From JAIEPX01 sp963725255 (GTDB lineage Bacteria; Pseudomonadota; Gammaproteobacteria; JAIEPX01): a stretch of 64,000 bases of DNA. Under the pieces are notes generated by a model that had not been told where the DNA came from, did not search any database, and saw nothing but the letters and a program-made list of their open reading frames with translations. Positions 34,548 through 44,417 of the stretch are shown one piece after another. A program made the position numbers and the translations under genes. Location of the stretch: the NCBI GenBank assembly GCA_963725255.1, contig CAVRXV010000009.1, positions 62,001-126,000 on the forward strand, written 5' to 3'. Each line of letters starts with the position of its first letter. Position 1 is the stretch's first letter.

Positions 34548-36938
34548 ATGAATCGGTTGTTTCGAGAGGCTCCATTTTATGATGTTTTTGGTGTGCATCT
34601 TAGTCCAGAGATGATGCCATTTGCTAAAGCCTTGCAAAGTTTATTACAGTTGAAGTATACCCACCGCGATGTTGATTTTTGCAATACACATCCACCTATC
34701 AACTACAAAGTTCAATTACTTGAACAACTTCTGAAGCAACATCAGGATTTGGATGCTAATCTCAGAGTATGCCTAGAATGGTTGCTGGAACAATTTCGAA
34801 CTAATCTGCACTACCCATTTACTGTAAATGATGCCGCCAATGCTATGAATGCTCCCGTTCGAAATCTAACAGAATGTCAGCTGAAAATTACTCCCCAAAC
34901 AGATTTGAAGAGCCCAACGCTGTGTGGAAGAATCTTAGCTGAAGCGGGTATCTATTTGTTTCTACCTATACCTATCAGTATTCAACTCGATAGCAGTTTA
35001 AGCAAAGATATCTTCTCCACATTACCGCGTTATTTGGCAATGGTGTTGATTTTGTCTGGTAAAAAGAAAATCAGTGTTCAGTTTCCGGAGGCTCTGATGG
35101 ACTTTGATTCAACGCCCTTTAAGGTCTTAGTAAATTTATTCAGTACCCAATTTATTCTTCGAGGCCCACCTGGGGTGCCCTTTAATACTCCTGATTCGCA
35201 AAGTTGGGTTACAAGACGTTTGCTCTATATAGAAGGTCGTAACAGGACGAGCGTTGAATACTTGTTGACTGCGCTACAAAAATCAAATTTGAAACGTGAG
35301 ACGGTCTCAAAACTTAACTTTATGTTAGATAATATTGCCCAGGCTATGCAATGGGCTTCAAATGGAGACACCGCTTTACTCATTCATTTGAATAAAGCAC
35401 GAATGCGTATCATTGCCCAACTGGCTCAGAATGATGGTGAAAAAGGTGTTGAATTTGATTCATATTTGCAAAGTGTCTCTGAACTAACCATGGAATGTTC
35501 ATTCCTCGACAAAGCCATTGTTCTGGATATTTTTAATGACAGCTGCATTTGCAACGACTTGCATGATATTCTCTCACCACTGATGAAGAAAAATGAAAGA
35601 ATTTTACCTTATTTAAGATCTTTCATAGCACACAAAGCAAAAATGAAAGGCGATGTTTTGCCAAGCAATACATCTTGGGAATCAATTTTACTCAATCGAA
35701 TATTAGAACAATCTTCAGATAATCCCATAAACCTTTTAACAGAAATTACTGAGTTTATTCCTATATTACAGGGATTTCCCTTGCGGTGCGCACCACACTG
35801 CTTTTCTTTGGCCTTATTACTCGTGGAAAACGATCAAGCTCCGACACATCGTGATGCGCCTACACAGTTATTGCTGGGTTATCTGCAGACCCAAGCTGAA
35901 TTGCCAGCCACTTTTTTTCCTCCTCTCAAGCAACTTTTGACAATCCTAGTTTTCAAAGTACATCACTGGGATATAGCTTTTTGGCAAAGTCTTATTGAGT
36001 TATGCAGAATGTGTAGTTTATTTGTTGGCAATGCCGTTTTACGAGAATGGCTTGATGAACTGAATGCTTCTCAACAACCTAATCAACACCACGATTCAAT
36101 TTCTGTGTTTGCAATAACGTGGATTCTGGGTTTATTCGCTGAAGAAATCATTGCAAAGCCACATACACCCACCGCGCTTAAATCACAGGCTGTACCTATT
36201 TATCTGAACCTTCTTTACCATCATTGGAAAAGTTTTTACTCAGTCATTGTCGAGAAATCTCAATCTACTCAATCTCCTCTAGATTCTGTTGTTTGTGTAT
36301 TGAGTAAAGGAAATGCGCTTTCAAAAGATTTTATTCAGGTCATTTATGAATTGCTCGATTGCTACGAATCACCTCATGTGGTACAGTTTTTCATTCGTTT
36401 TCGCAGCCTGCCTAGTAATTATGCGGAGCAATTTTCAGAATTTCCATATAGTCATCTTATTAATAAACCTAGATCAGAAATAGAACCTGAGAAATCTTAT
36501 CGAGAACGTTTAACAAGCATCATCATGCTAATAACAATGTATGATCTTGGTCATCCAACCTGGGTTTATTATTTAATCTTGATGGGGAATGAAGTGGGGC
36601 CTTACGATTATTTTTGTCGATATAAAAAAGACAACCTAGGACAATATTGTCAAATCATGCTAGAAGTTTGGTATCAATTTCAACAGTTTGGAAAGATAAA
36701 CGCGATTCCGTTAACGTTTTTGATTGAGTTATTTAGCGACTATTTCGAAGCATCAGCTATACCTAATTCTCTGAGTCCAGAGTTCTCACAGAAGATTTCA
36801 AGTATGGTTGGTCTATTAACTGAACACCAATCAAAGGCGCTTATTACTCAATTTTCAAGCGATCAATCAGCGCTACTAGCATTGCAAGATGTTGGTTTTG
36901 AAATTACTGAAATTACGGCGTCGCGTCTTGAGTTGTGA
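34548..36938 (+). CDS. Large helical protein of unknown function, 796 residues
   Basis: Not recognised. Almost entirely helical with many Leu/His/Gln; no signal peptide and no clear membrane span. The pattern suggests an alpha-solenoid (for example LLEQLLKQHQDLDANL, LRVCLEWLLEQF, VSELTMECSFLDKAIVLDIF). It starts with MNRLFREAPFYDVFGVHLSPEM after AGGGTGAG. The C-terminus ASRLEL-stop is encoded by the tip of element copy 2, so the native end may have been replaced. It is bracketed by inverted-repeat elements on both sides. A host-directed role is possible but unsupported. Confidence 0.65.
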   Translation: MNRLFREAPFYDVFGVHLSPEMMPFAKALQSLLQLKYTHRDVDFCNTHPPINYKVQLLEQLLKQHQDLDANLRVCLEWLLEQFRTNLHYPFTVNDAANAMNAPVRNLTECQLKITPQTDLKSPTLCGRILAEAGIYLFLPIPISIQLDSSLSKDIFSTLPRYLAMVLILSGKKKISVQFPEALMDFDSTPFKVLVNLFSTQFILRGPPGVPFNTPDSQSWVTRRLLYIEGRNRTSVEYLLTALQKSNLKRETVSKLNFMLDNIAQAMQWASNGDTALLIHLNKARMRIIAQLAQNDGEKGVEFDSYLQSVSELTMECSFLDKAIVLDIFNDSCICNDLHDILSPLMKKNERILPYLRSFIAHKAKMKGDVLPSNTSWESILLNRILEQSSDNPINLLTEITEFIPILQGFPLRCAPHCFSLALLLVENDQAPTHRDAPTQLLLGYLQTQAELPATFFPPLKQLLTILVFKVHHWDIAFWQSLIELCRMCSLFVGNAVLREWLDELNASQQPNQHHDSISVFAITWILGLFAEEIIAKPHTPTALKSQAVPIYLNLLYHHWKSFYSVIVEKSQSTQSPLDSVVCVLSKGNALSKDFIQVIYELLDCYESPHVVQFFIRFRSLPSNYAEQFSEFPYSHLINKPRSEIEPEKSYRERLTSIIMLITMYDLGHPTWVYYLILMGNEVGPYDYFCRYKKDNLGQYCQIMLEVWYQFQQFGKINAIPLTFLIELFSDYFEASAIPNSLSPEFSQKISSMVGLLTEHQSKALITQFSSDQSALLALQDVGFEITEITASRLEL

Positions 36939-37135
36939 TAGGTTTTGCAATACCTATAATTTAATTATAGCCGAATCATCTCAATTTTTATTTTAATTTA
37001 ATGTTTTTATATTTCATCGCGTTACCTGCCCGGTATATTTGGAGGTCAGTACCAAACTACAATAATTCTATGAGTATATTCACTAGTTTAATTGATGAAA
37101 TTAGCAAAACCTTTCACAACTCAAGACGCGACGCC
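36917..37135. mobile_element. MITE-like inverted-repeat element, copy 2
   Basis: Left tip GGCGTCGCGTCTTGAGTTGT continuing GATAGGTTTTGC (36917-36948), right tip GCAAAACCTTTCACAACTCA continuing AGACGCGACGCC (37104-37135): 32-bp arms with one mismatch, 219 bp in all. The interior is AT-rich and does not match the other copies. The left tip encodes the last residues of the 796-residue protein. The element fills the gap before the BepA-like gene. Confidence 0.85.
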
Positions 37136-37163
37136 AAAATAAAATACTGGTACACTTCTTCAG

Positions 37164-38588
37164 ATGAAATCAACGATCACTAGTTTTTTGATTTTCACTG
37201 TGTTTGCAGTGACTACGCTGAGCCATGCCTATCAATTACCCGATTTAGGCAGCTCTAGTTATTCCTCTCTGCCTCCTAGCAAAGAAAAAGAACTCTCTGT
37301 GCTTTTTATGCAAGATGTACGCGAATCAGTTCCCATTATTCAAGATCCCATTATCAATCACTACATCAATTCACTCGGCAAAAAACTGGTGTCAAATTCA
37401 ACTGCTCAGGAAAAAGAATTTCATTTTTTCATCGTCGATTCAGGTGACATTAATGCATTTGCAGGACCAGGTGCACACATTGGCATTAATTCCGGAACTA
37501 TTTTACTCGCAAAAAATGAAGATGAATTAGCGGGTGTTTTAGCGCATGAAATTACCCACGTCAGTCAACATCATCTCGCGCGTGCAATGGAAAAAGCCAG
37601 AGGTAGCACAGTCACAGCACTCGCAACAATTGCCGCGGCGCTCATTGTTGGAACAACAACAGGTCAAGGTGATGCAGCCATGGGCGGTTTAATGGCCGCA
37701 CAAACGCTCACCCTTGAAAATCAATTAGGCTATTCTCGTGATAACGAACGCGAAGCAGATCGAATAGGGATACAAGTCCTGCATAAAAGCCAATTTAATC
37801 CACAAGCCATGCCAAAATTTTTAAGTCGCATGTCCAAACAACAAATTGATATTTTAGACGGACGCTTTTCTTATTTGCGTACTCACCCCGTTAATGAAGA
37901 ACGCATCGCTGATGCAAAAGCCAGGGCCGATGAACTCTCCCCTATTCACCATGAACCTTCATTGAATTTTAAATTAATGCAAATGCGGTTATTAGCGTTG
38001 AGCGGTTCTTATAATCCCACAAAATTTAAACACTTTTCTGTAGATACGCTGAATCCCAATTCACAAGACTATTTAGCAAAACAATACGGTCATGGAATAC
38101 TACTATTTCGCGGAAGAAAATTAACGGAAGCTGAAAAAGTTTTTCGTTCTTTGCATCAACAACATCCACAAAATAGTTTATTTTCAATTGCTCTGGCCGA
38201 TGTCTATCGAGAACAACACAAAATTCTGGCTGCTGAACAATTATTAGAAAAAAGTTATATTCTTGATCCCGACTTTTCTCCTTTAGTACTCAACTATTCT
38301 GAAATTCTTATGCAGCAAAATCACTCTGAAAAAGCACTGCAATTACTGACAAATTTTACGAGAGAACATCCAAATAATAACGTTGATCTTCTAGAAGCAC
38401 TGGCACAAGCCCAAGCAAAAAATGGTTTAACGAGTCGGGCTTATCTCACGCGCGCCCGAATTTACCATCTCACTGATCAACCTAAACGTGCTCGTTTGCA
38501 ATCCCAACAAGCCCTAAAATATGCTGGTGAATCTGAAAAAGCTTATATCAAAAATGAGCTGATGCTAAATGATGGCGTCGCGTCTTGA
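37164..38588 (+). CDS. bepA: Periplasmic M48 metalloprotease with TPRs, BepA-like
   Basis: Quality-control protease/chaperone for outer-membrane assembly. The signal peptide MKSTITSFLIFTVFAVTTLSHA is followed by an M48 domain with zinc motif LAHEITHVSQHH (about residue 128) and the third ligand region DNEREADRIGIQVL. TPR-like helices fill about 290-460 (AEKVFRSLHQQHPQNSLF, LEKSYILDPDFSPLVLNYSEIL). 474 residues, as in BepA/YfgC. The last codons and stop (GVAS-stop) come from the tip of element copy 3. Confidence 0.88.
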   Translation: MKSTITSFLIFTVFAVTTLSHAYQLPDLGSSSYSSLPPSKEKELSVLFMQDVRESVPIIQDPIINHYINSLGKKLVSNSTAQEKEFHFFIVDSGDINAFAGPGAHIGINSGTILLAKNEDELAGVLAHEITHVSQHHLARAMEKARGSTVTALATIAAALIVGTTTGQGDAAMGGLMAAQTLTLENQLGYSRDNEREADRIGIQVLHKSQFNPQAMPKFLSRMSKQQIDILDGRFSYLRTHPVNEERIADAKARADELSPIHHEPSLNFKLMQMRLLALSGSYNPTKFKHFSVDTLNPNSQDYLAKQYGHGILLFRGRKLTEAEKVFRSLHQQHPQNSLFSIALADVYREQHKILAAEQLLEKSYILDPDFSPLVLNYSEILMQQNHSEKALQLLTNFTREHPNNNVDLLEALAQAQAKNGLTSRAYLTRARIYHLTDQPKRARLQSQQALKYAGESEKAYIKNELMLNDGVAS

Positions 38589-38762
38589 GTTGTGATAGGT
38601 TTTGCAATTTTGATAAATATAATAAGCTAAATAGTCTCAATTTTTAATTTACCATACAGAAAGAATTGATATTATTATAAAATCTAAACAATTCCGCGAA
38701 TAAATTCCTTAGATAAAATCACCCAAAACAGCAAAACCTATCACAACTCAAGATGCGACGCC
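38574..38762. mobile_element. MITE-like inverted-repeat element, copy 3
   Basis: Left tip GGCGTCGCGTCTTGAGTTGT then GATAGGTTTTGC; right tip GCAAAACCTATCACAACTCA then AGATGCGACGCC (one mismatch across 32 bp), 189 bp in all. It lies between convergent genes: its left tip supplies the BepA stop and its right tip, read on the minus strand, supplies the hydrolase end ASHLEL-stop. Confidence 0.87.
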
Positions 38763-39952
38763 AAATTTAGTGTCAAACGCTGTAAGAGAAATTGAAATAA
38801 CGGATTTTCTTCGGGATTATAATGGTCTCCGTAAATTCCCAAATTTCCCATGGGTGTCATATGAACCATTTCTTCCACGACGATGCCTTCATTGTTTTTG
38901 TGACGGGATTGTAGAATTCCAACGAGAGAACCCTCTAAGAGAACCACCTCATCTTTTTTTGATGCAAGACAAGCTCGATGAGTTTTTGGAAGTTCTAAAT
39001 AAAGTTCTGCACCATCACATTGGTAAGCAGAGAACATATGATTGCTAAAAAAACGTGCGGGTCTAGATAACAGTGAAGAAAAAGATCCAGCAGCCGCCGC
39101 TGCAAAATCACTCACACTATTGGGTGGTCGATCACCAAAGTAATGCACAATATGACCTGCTTTCATCAATTTATTCGCGGCTAAAACCCCAACTAATCCA
39201 CCTAATGAGTGACCGTGTAATACGATTTTATCTGCAGAAATTCCTTGTTGAATGAGATCGAGAACCTGATCCATTGCTTGATCAGCAAGGTCTTCAATAC
39301 CCTCGTGTGAACCAGGACTCGCAATTGAACCACGGTAATCAAAACTGAGTATCTCGATGGCCTTCACCTGAGCTTTATTAGTCTTAATAAGCCGTGTTGC
39401 CACACTTAATGTATTGCCTAACATGTGATGTGAATTGGCACCATTTCCATGCAAGCCTATAACATACAAATCTGCCTGATGATCGCCCGGGCTATTATTT
39501 GTTCGGTTTAAACGAACTCTGAACGTGTTCAAACAGGTTTTTTTTCTATCAACTACATAATAGCGTCTGATTAATACATTAGGGTCTTTTCTTAGATCCC
39601 ACAATCGTTTAGAAAATGTGGGGAGCATCTGATGCTGTTCGACAAAGCCTTTACGTGTATCCTCATCGGCAATAAAAGGCACGATAAGGCGTAAACTGCT
39701 AAGGGAAGAATAGGCGCTGCTTTGGTTTCCCTCTGGTAGAAATCCTATATACGCATTAAAAATGAGATCATCCGATTGATAATAGGCAGTAATAGCTCCT
39801 TGCATTTCTTGACGTCGCATTTCCGACTCAGCAGGTCCTGGTAGTCGAAATTCAGTGGATAAATCAATAAGAAGACTACCTACGTGGGGCTGTATTCCAT
39901 CGATTTGTCGATTTTTTATTTCACGCTCGAGGATACTTGTTTTATCGTCCAC
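38741..39952 (-). CDS. Alpha/beta hydrolase, possible effector-type lipase
   Basis: 403 residues. The nucleophile elbow GHSLGG has Ser249, the oxyanion strand is VIGLHGNGANSHH (about 164-176), and SFDYRGSIASPGSHEG resembles the DYRG motif of BAAT/serine-hydrolase families. The N-terminal 140 residues are unrecognised. Layout is loosely like SdbA/SdbB-type Dot/Icm substrates of Legionella, but this is a weak analogy. Downstream of the acyl-CoA dehydrogenase gene with an 11-bp gap, so probably cotranscribed. Its C-terminus is encoded by the repeat tip. Confidence 0.72.
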   Translation of the reverse strand: MDDKTSILEREIKNRQIDGIQPHVGSLLIDLSTEFRLPGPAESEMRRQEMQGAITAYYQSDDLIFNAYIGFLPEGNQSSAYSSLSSLRLIVPFIADEDTRKGFVEQHQMLPTFSKRLWDLRKDPNVLIRRYYVVDRKKTCLNTFRVRLNRTNNSPGDHQADLYVIGLHGNGANSHHMLGNTLSVATRLIKTNKAQVKAIEILSFDYRGSIASPGSHEGIEDLADQAMDQVLDLIQQGISADKIVLHGHSLGGLVGVLAANKLMKAGHIVHYFGDRPPNSVSDFAAAAAGSFSSLLSRPARFFSNHMFSAYQCDGAELYLELPKTHRACLASKKDEVVLLEGSLVGILQSRHKNNEGIVVEEMVHMTPMGNLGIYGDHYNPEENPLFQFLLQRLTLNLASHLEL

Positions 39953-39963
39953 GTAATCTCTCT

Positions 39964-41121
39964 CTAATTAAATGCATCGATACCTGTCAAATATTTTCCC
40001 AGAATTAAATGATGAATATTATCGGTTCCTTCATAAGTAAATACAGATTCTAGATTAACAACATGACGCATGACAGGATATTCAATACTAATTCCATTTG
40101 CGCCCATTAAATTTCGAGCCATTCTCGCAATTCGAAGTGCTTCACGACAATTATTCATTTTCGCAAGTGAAATCATTTCTGGTGTTGCTTCGCCGATATT
40201 CATTAAACGACCCAATTGGATATTTAAACATTTTGCTTTAATTATTTCGTTATACATATCAACCAAATCTTTTTGAATTAATTGATAAGAGGCTAAGGGT
40301 TTCGCAAATTGATTTCGTTCTGCTAAATAATTGCTGGCGGTGTCGAAACAACTTTCAGCAGCTCCAATGACACCCCAAGAAATTCCAAATCGCGCTTGAT
40401 TAAGACAGCTTAAAGCGCAACTTAATCCTTTTTCTGTACCTGGCAACATATTTTCTTCCGGAATCCAGCAATCATTCAAGCTAATTTCACCTGTACTGGA
40501 AGCCCTCAAAGAAAATTTATGTTTCATCTCAGAACAAACAATACCATCGCGATCAGTTTCAACTAAAAATCCTCGGATTCCATCGGAGGTATGAGCCCAA
40601 ATTAATGCTAAATGCGCTAAAGGCGCATTCGTGATCCACATTTTGGATCCATTTAATACCCAACCATTATTGGATCGTTTTGCATGGGTTTTCATACTGC
40701 TAGGATCAGAACCCGAATCAGGCTCTGTCAGTCCGAAACAGCCAATCACCTCACCTTTGGCCATACGAGGCAGCCATTTTTGCTGCTGCTCTTCTGATCC
40801 AAAGCGAAAAATAGGATACATACATAAGGAACTTTGTACTGAAGCAAAACTTCGAAGAGCGCTATCCCCCCGCTCAAGCTCCTGACAAACTAAACCATAA
40901 CTATAAGCACTTGCATTTGAGCCACCCACCGACTCTGGCAGTCGCATCCCAAAAATTCCAAGAGCTGCCATTTTAGCGATCAATTCTTGAGGGAAATGCG
41001 CAGATTCATTGGCAGGCGCTAACAATGGTTCTGCAACTTCCGTCACAAAACGACGCACTGCATCACGAATCATCAACTCTTCGCTTGAAAACAATGTATC
41101 GAGCATTAATATATCTTTCAT
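39964..41121 (-). CDS. gcdH: Acyl-CoA dehydrogenase, glutaryl-CoA dehydrogenase-like
   Basis: FAD-dependent dehydrogenase of 385 residues. FAD/substrate loops GCFGLTEPDSGSDPSSM and LNGSKMWITNAPLAHLALIWA are present. The catalytic base Glu364 is in FTYEGTDNIHHLILGKYL, as in glutaryl-CoA dehydrogenase, which oxidises and decarboxylates glutaryl-CoA in lysine/tryptophan breakdown. The LRASSTGEISLNDCWIPEENMLPG stretch also matches that subfamily. Substrate assignment is by resemblance only. The alpha/beta hydrolase follows closely on the same strand. Confidence 0.85.
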   Translation of the reverse strand: MKDILMLDTLFSSEELMIRDAVRRFVTEVAEPLLAPANESAHFPQELIAKMAALGIFGMRLPESVGGSNASAYSYGLVCQELERGDSALRSFASVQSSLCMYPIFRFGSEEQQQKWLPRMAKGEVIGCFGLTEPDSGSDPSSMKTHAKRSNNGWVLNGSKMWITNAPLAHLALIWAHTSDGIRGFLVETDRDGIVCSEMKHKFSLRASSTGEISLNDCWIPEENMLPGTEKGLSCALSCLNQARFGISWGVIGAAESCFDTASNYLAERNQFAKPLASYQLIQKDLVDMYNEIIKAKCLNIQLGRLMNIGEATPEMISLAKMNNCREALRIARMARNLMGANGISIEYPVMRHVVNLESVFTYEGTDNIHHLILGKYLTGIDAFN

Positions 41122-41216
41122 TAACAGTCATCCCTCACAAGTTAACAGTAATAGCATAGCACACAGGTCCCCAACACCCAAAATTCCTTCACCGGAAGAA
41201 GCTGAGCACTGAATCA

Positions 41217-43661
41217 TCACAAAGAAAAATCACTCACGCTATTAATATCACTGGGTAGTTGGTCTGCCTCAAACAGTGAACGAAAGGAAACAAGAGCGTC
41301 TTCTAGACTTAACCCCTTCAGTTCAATCGGATAATTCAATCGATTAACAAGATTTTTAATAAAAATCTCAAGAAACCTTGCTGAGAAGGTATTTGTAGAC
41401 CCTTCATCGAGAAATTCCGAAATTTCGCGAGCCATTCTTACTTTGCTAAAAATATTCAACTCGCATCGTCTCAAAAGCTCTTTAGCTTTATTTACTTCAT
41501 CCGCGTATTCGTTGTCTAACCCATATGTTGAAGAGAAAAAATTAATCGAACTCGGTTGATTTTCGTACGATTCAAATTCTGTTATAGCGTCTGAGATAGC
41601 CTCAATGAAAGACATGTGTTCGCAAAAAATAATAAATTTATCTGATTGCTGAACAACCATAGTAGCGTAAGAAAATTCTTTTACCCTACAAAAATCATAA
41701 AACTTTTTCAGTTTCTTTAAAAAATCGTCACGACAATTAAAAGCGCCTATAAGAATAGCTGAATCTGAAAGTGTAATAAGTGATATCGATTTCATTTTAT
41801 TACATAATGCTGTTATTTCACATTGTATAGAAACATTTCTTTCAACAACCGGAACAGCGCTCAAGATCACCAAATAAAAAATTAATTTCTGTCGTTGATA
41901 TCCACTTATTGTTTGTTTTTCCTGTATTCTGTGAAATAACTCACATCGTTGCAAAATCCAATAAACATAATGGGCCAAATCTGCGTTTTGAGCTAATTCA
42001 AGCTGATGATTTCCAGTAGCTGAACCCATCAGAAAATGAAGTGCTGTTGCAAACCCACCATAGTTTAAAACAGTGCCCGCTTTTACATCGAGTAAGCTAT
42101 TAAATCGAGATTGCAATATTTCACGGTAATACAATGATAATTTTTGTGAGCGAGGGAAGCCATGTAGAACATTGGGTTGATCGCTCTTATCATCTTCAGC
42201 AGAACCTTCTTGTTTCTCTGGGGTCTGAGATTCGTCCAATTGAAGCTCAATACGTATGGCATCTGCAAACAGCCAGCATTTTTTTGCCTCAATAATAACG
42301 TCATCCTTCACTGAACCATCGATTTGATCTGCTAATTCTAAGCAATCATCCATTGCTTCAATAGCCAGTTTTCCTAACTCAAATAAAAAGTCTCGTAGCT
42401 CCGCCTTTCTTTTTAAAGATTTCTCTAACAATGAAAATTGTTCTGGAATTTTCGCATCTACCAGCGATATAACCCATTGCATTCTCACGCGACGTGATGT
42501 GAAATGATCATGAATAAGATACAAAAAAATTAGAGTATCAAACCCTATCACTGCGCTCTGCTCTTTTAGAAAATCAGGACTTATACCAACACCGAAGTAA
42601 TATAAAACAAATCCATACAGATCATTTTCTTGTAATGATAAGTTAGACATTAAATCATTAAATTCAGTTTTTATGACTTCACATAAGTGGTCTTTGCGCA
42701 ATCTATAACAGGTCAAATAAGCCCTATGTAACATCTGAGCAGCAATTTTTATATTATCGTTGTTTTGTGCAATTGCTTTTATTCTCTTCGTTGCAAGATT
42801 GACCAATCCAAAAGGATCACCCAAAACCATAATATTGTTCGTATCTAACTTGAGCTCTGTTATCTTGACTTCTTTATATTTATTATCAAAGAGGTTTTTA
42901 ACTGAGGTATCATCTCTACCATTATTGGAAACTAACTCTAATTCGAGTTGCTCTATTGCAGTAATCAATTTTCTAATATCTATTTGTCTTTTAAGACCTA
43001 AATTAAGGCCCAATCTATGGCTGTCTTCAAGGCCTTTTTCAAGAATGGCTTTAACAGCGGGATACCCTGAAAATTGAGAATTATTTAATCGGGCTTTAGA
43101 AACCTCGCCTTTTAGAAACATTTCAACTTGTTGAAAATGTGCTTCAGGGTTCAATTCCTCAATTAACGCTCTTTGAAAACAGTCCCAAGCAAAAGAAAAA
43201 TTAGGCTTACCTTGGTGTTGTCCGTGCCCTTTTCTCGCCATAATGCCTAGAAAAACCCAAGCATCTTTTTGATTCAATGAAACTGCCAGCTCAAAATAAT
43301 GTTTAGCGAGTGCATCATCCTGTTGAATTCCCGCGCCAATGTAATAGGCCACTCCAAGCAACGTAGAACATCTCGCAGTGCAACCACTATCATCTGAATT
43401 GTTATGTGAGACTGAACACTCTTTTTTATTTCTACAGAGCCGCAACGGAACTTTTAGATGCTCTCGTTCGTATGATCTACAAACGAGAAGAATTCGACTG
43501 GTCTGGTTCTCAGTGAGCTCAAAATTTAAACAATGATACAATAATTGTTTAAATTCTTTTATATCATCGAAAAGCGCTCTTCTGACTTTTTCTTCAAATC
43601 GATTTAACTCAGCAAGAGATGAGGAATTGAATTGTTTTGTTTCGTCTTTATTACCTTGCAT
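41217..43661 (-). CDS. Sel1-repeat protein of 814 residues, candidate effector
   Basis: Sel1-like/TPR-like repeats are visible at about 95-190 (LLGVAYYIGAGIQQDDALAKHYFELAV, AWVFLGIMARKGHGQ, FAWDCFQRAL). The rest is helical and unrecognised. No signal peptide. An acidic start (MQGNKDETKQFNSSS) and an acidic low-complexity stretch near 480-495 (EKQEGSAEDDKSDQ) are present. Sel1-repeat proteins of Legionella (LpnE, EnhC) act in host entry and trafficking; relation here is by repeat type only. 84 bp downstream of ccmI on the same strand. Confidence 0.7.
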   Translation of the reverse strand: MQGNKDETKQFNSSSLAELNRFEEKVRRALFDDIKEFKQLLYHCLNFELTENQTSRILLVCRSYEREHLKVPLRLCRNKKECSVSHNNSDDSGCTARCSTLLGVAYYIGAGIQQDDALAKHYFELAVSLNQKDAWVFLGIMARKGHGQHQGKPNFSFAWDCFQRALIEELNPEAHFQQVEMFLKGEVSKARLNNSQFSGYPAVKAILEKGLEDSHRLGLNLGLKRQIDIRKLITAIEQLELELVSNNGRDDTSVKNLFDNKYKEVKITELKLDTNNIMVLGDPFGLVNLATKRIKAIAQNNDNIKIAAQMLHRAYLTCYRLRKDHLCEVIKTEFNDLMSNLSLQENDLYGFVLYYFGVGISPDFLKEQSAVIGFDTLIFLYLIHDHFTSRRVRMQWVISLVDAKIPEQFSLLEKSLKRKAELRDFLFELGKLAIEAMDDCLELADQIDGSVKDDVIIEAKKCWLFADAIRIELQLDESQTPEKQEGSAEDDKSDQPNVLHGFPRSQKLSLYYREILQSRFNSLLDVKAGTVLNYGGFATALHFLMGSATGNHQLELAQNADLAHYVYWILQRCELFHRIQEKQTISGYQRQKLIFYLVILSAVPVVERNVSIQCEITALCNKMKSISLITLSDSAILIGAFNCRDDFLKKLKKFYDFCRVKEFSYATMVVQQSDKFIIFCEHMSFIEAISDAITEFESYENQPSSINFFSSTYGLDNEYADEVNKAKELLRRCELNIFSKVRMAREISEFLDEGSTNTFSARFLEIFIKNLVNRLNYPIELKGLSLEDALVSFRSLFEADQLPSDINSVSDFSL

Positions 43662-43745
43662 TCTCTTTTTCTACCTATAATTAACTTACTCTCAAGTTGT
43701 TCAAAACAAGGATTCGCATCTCACGAGTTGAACTAAACCAAAAAA

Positions 43746-44417
43746 TCATCGTCGTAACTTCTGAGCCTGCGCTATAATTTCGAGCAACTTTGCACCATCC
43801 TCGCTCTCGGCTGAGTAGTAGGGCAATAGCCTCTCAAAATAGCTAAGTGCTTGATTATATTGATGCTTATTATACGCGTCAGTGCCCAATAGAGTCAATG
43901 CAACAGGTGAATCAGGTGCTTTTTTAAGGACTTCCACCAATAGGGCATGTGCCTGGGGATTCAAGGTATTGTCATGTTGTATAAACAAGGCCTGAGCCAA
44001 TGCCACCTGGGTATCCACTTCCACAGGATTAAGCTTATAAGACTTTTGAAGGGCTTTAACAGCCTCTTCAGTTCGCTGGTCATGCAAGTATAATTTACCT
44101 AATAAGTACCACCCTTTTGCGCTCTCAGAGTTTTGCTCAAGATGCGCCTCAAACTCATGAATCAATTTTTCGCGTGATGCCTTGCCTTTAAGATCATCAC
44201 CCATCTCAGCCATTCGTTGTTGTACTAAAGCCGCTTGTTGAACACGATCATATCCACCCCAAAAGTAATACAATAATCCCGACAAAACCGGGATAAACAC
44301 TACAATACCCATAAGCATTAAACTATTTTTAGAGGAAAAAAATGTTCGTGAAAAAGGCCAAAGAATAATTCCTAGTGCCGTCGTGGTTAATAAAATTACG
44401 CATAGCCAAAATATCAT
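43746..44417 (-). CDS. ccmI: Cytochrome c biogenesis protein CcmI (CycH), short form
   Basis: Apocytochrome chaperone that works with CcmF-CcmH in haem ligation. 223 residues: two N-terminal membrane helices (IFWLCVILLTTTALGIILWPF and LMGIVVFIPVLSGLLYYFWGG) around a loop, then a TPR domain (GWYLLGKLYLHDQRTEEAVKALQKSYKLNP). It lacks the additional C-terminal region of roughly 400-residue CcmI proteins. Overlaps ccmH by 4 bp; last gene of the ccm cluster. Confidence 0.85.
   Translation of the reverse strand: MIFWLCVILLTTTALGIILWPFSRTFFSSKNSLMLMGIVVFIPVLSGLLYYFWGGYDRVQQAALVQQRMAEMGDDLKGKASREKLIHEFEAHLEQNSESAKGWYLLGKLYLHDQRTEEAVKALQKSYKLNPVEVDTQVALAQALFIQHDNTLNPQAHALLVEVLKKAPDSPVALTLLGTDAYNKHQYNQALSYFERLLPYYSAESEDGAKLLEIIAQAQKLRR

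Noticed and set aside
37001..37183. 60-codon reading frame before the BepA-like gene
   Set aside because: It lies mostly inside the copy 2 repeat element and overlaps the BepA start; no ribosome binding site.
34382..38762. Repeat elements as integron attC sites
   Set aside because: Tips run GAGTTGTGA...TCACAACTC, opposite in layout to the RYYYAAC...GTTRRRY ends of attC, and no integrase or cassette array is present.
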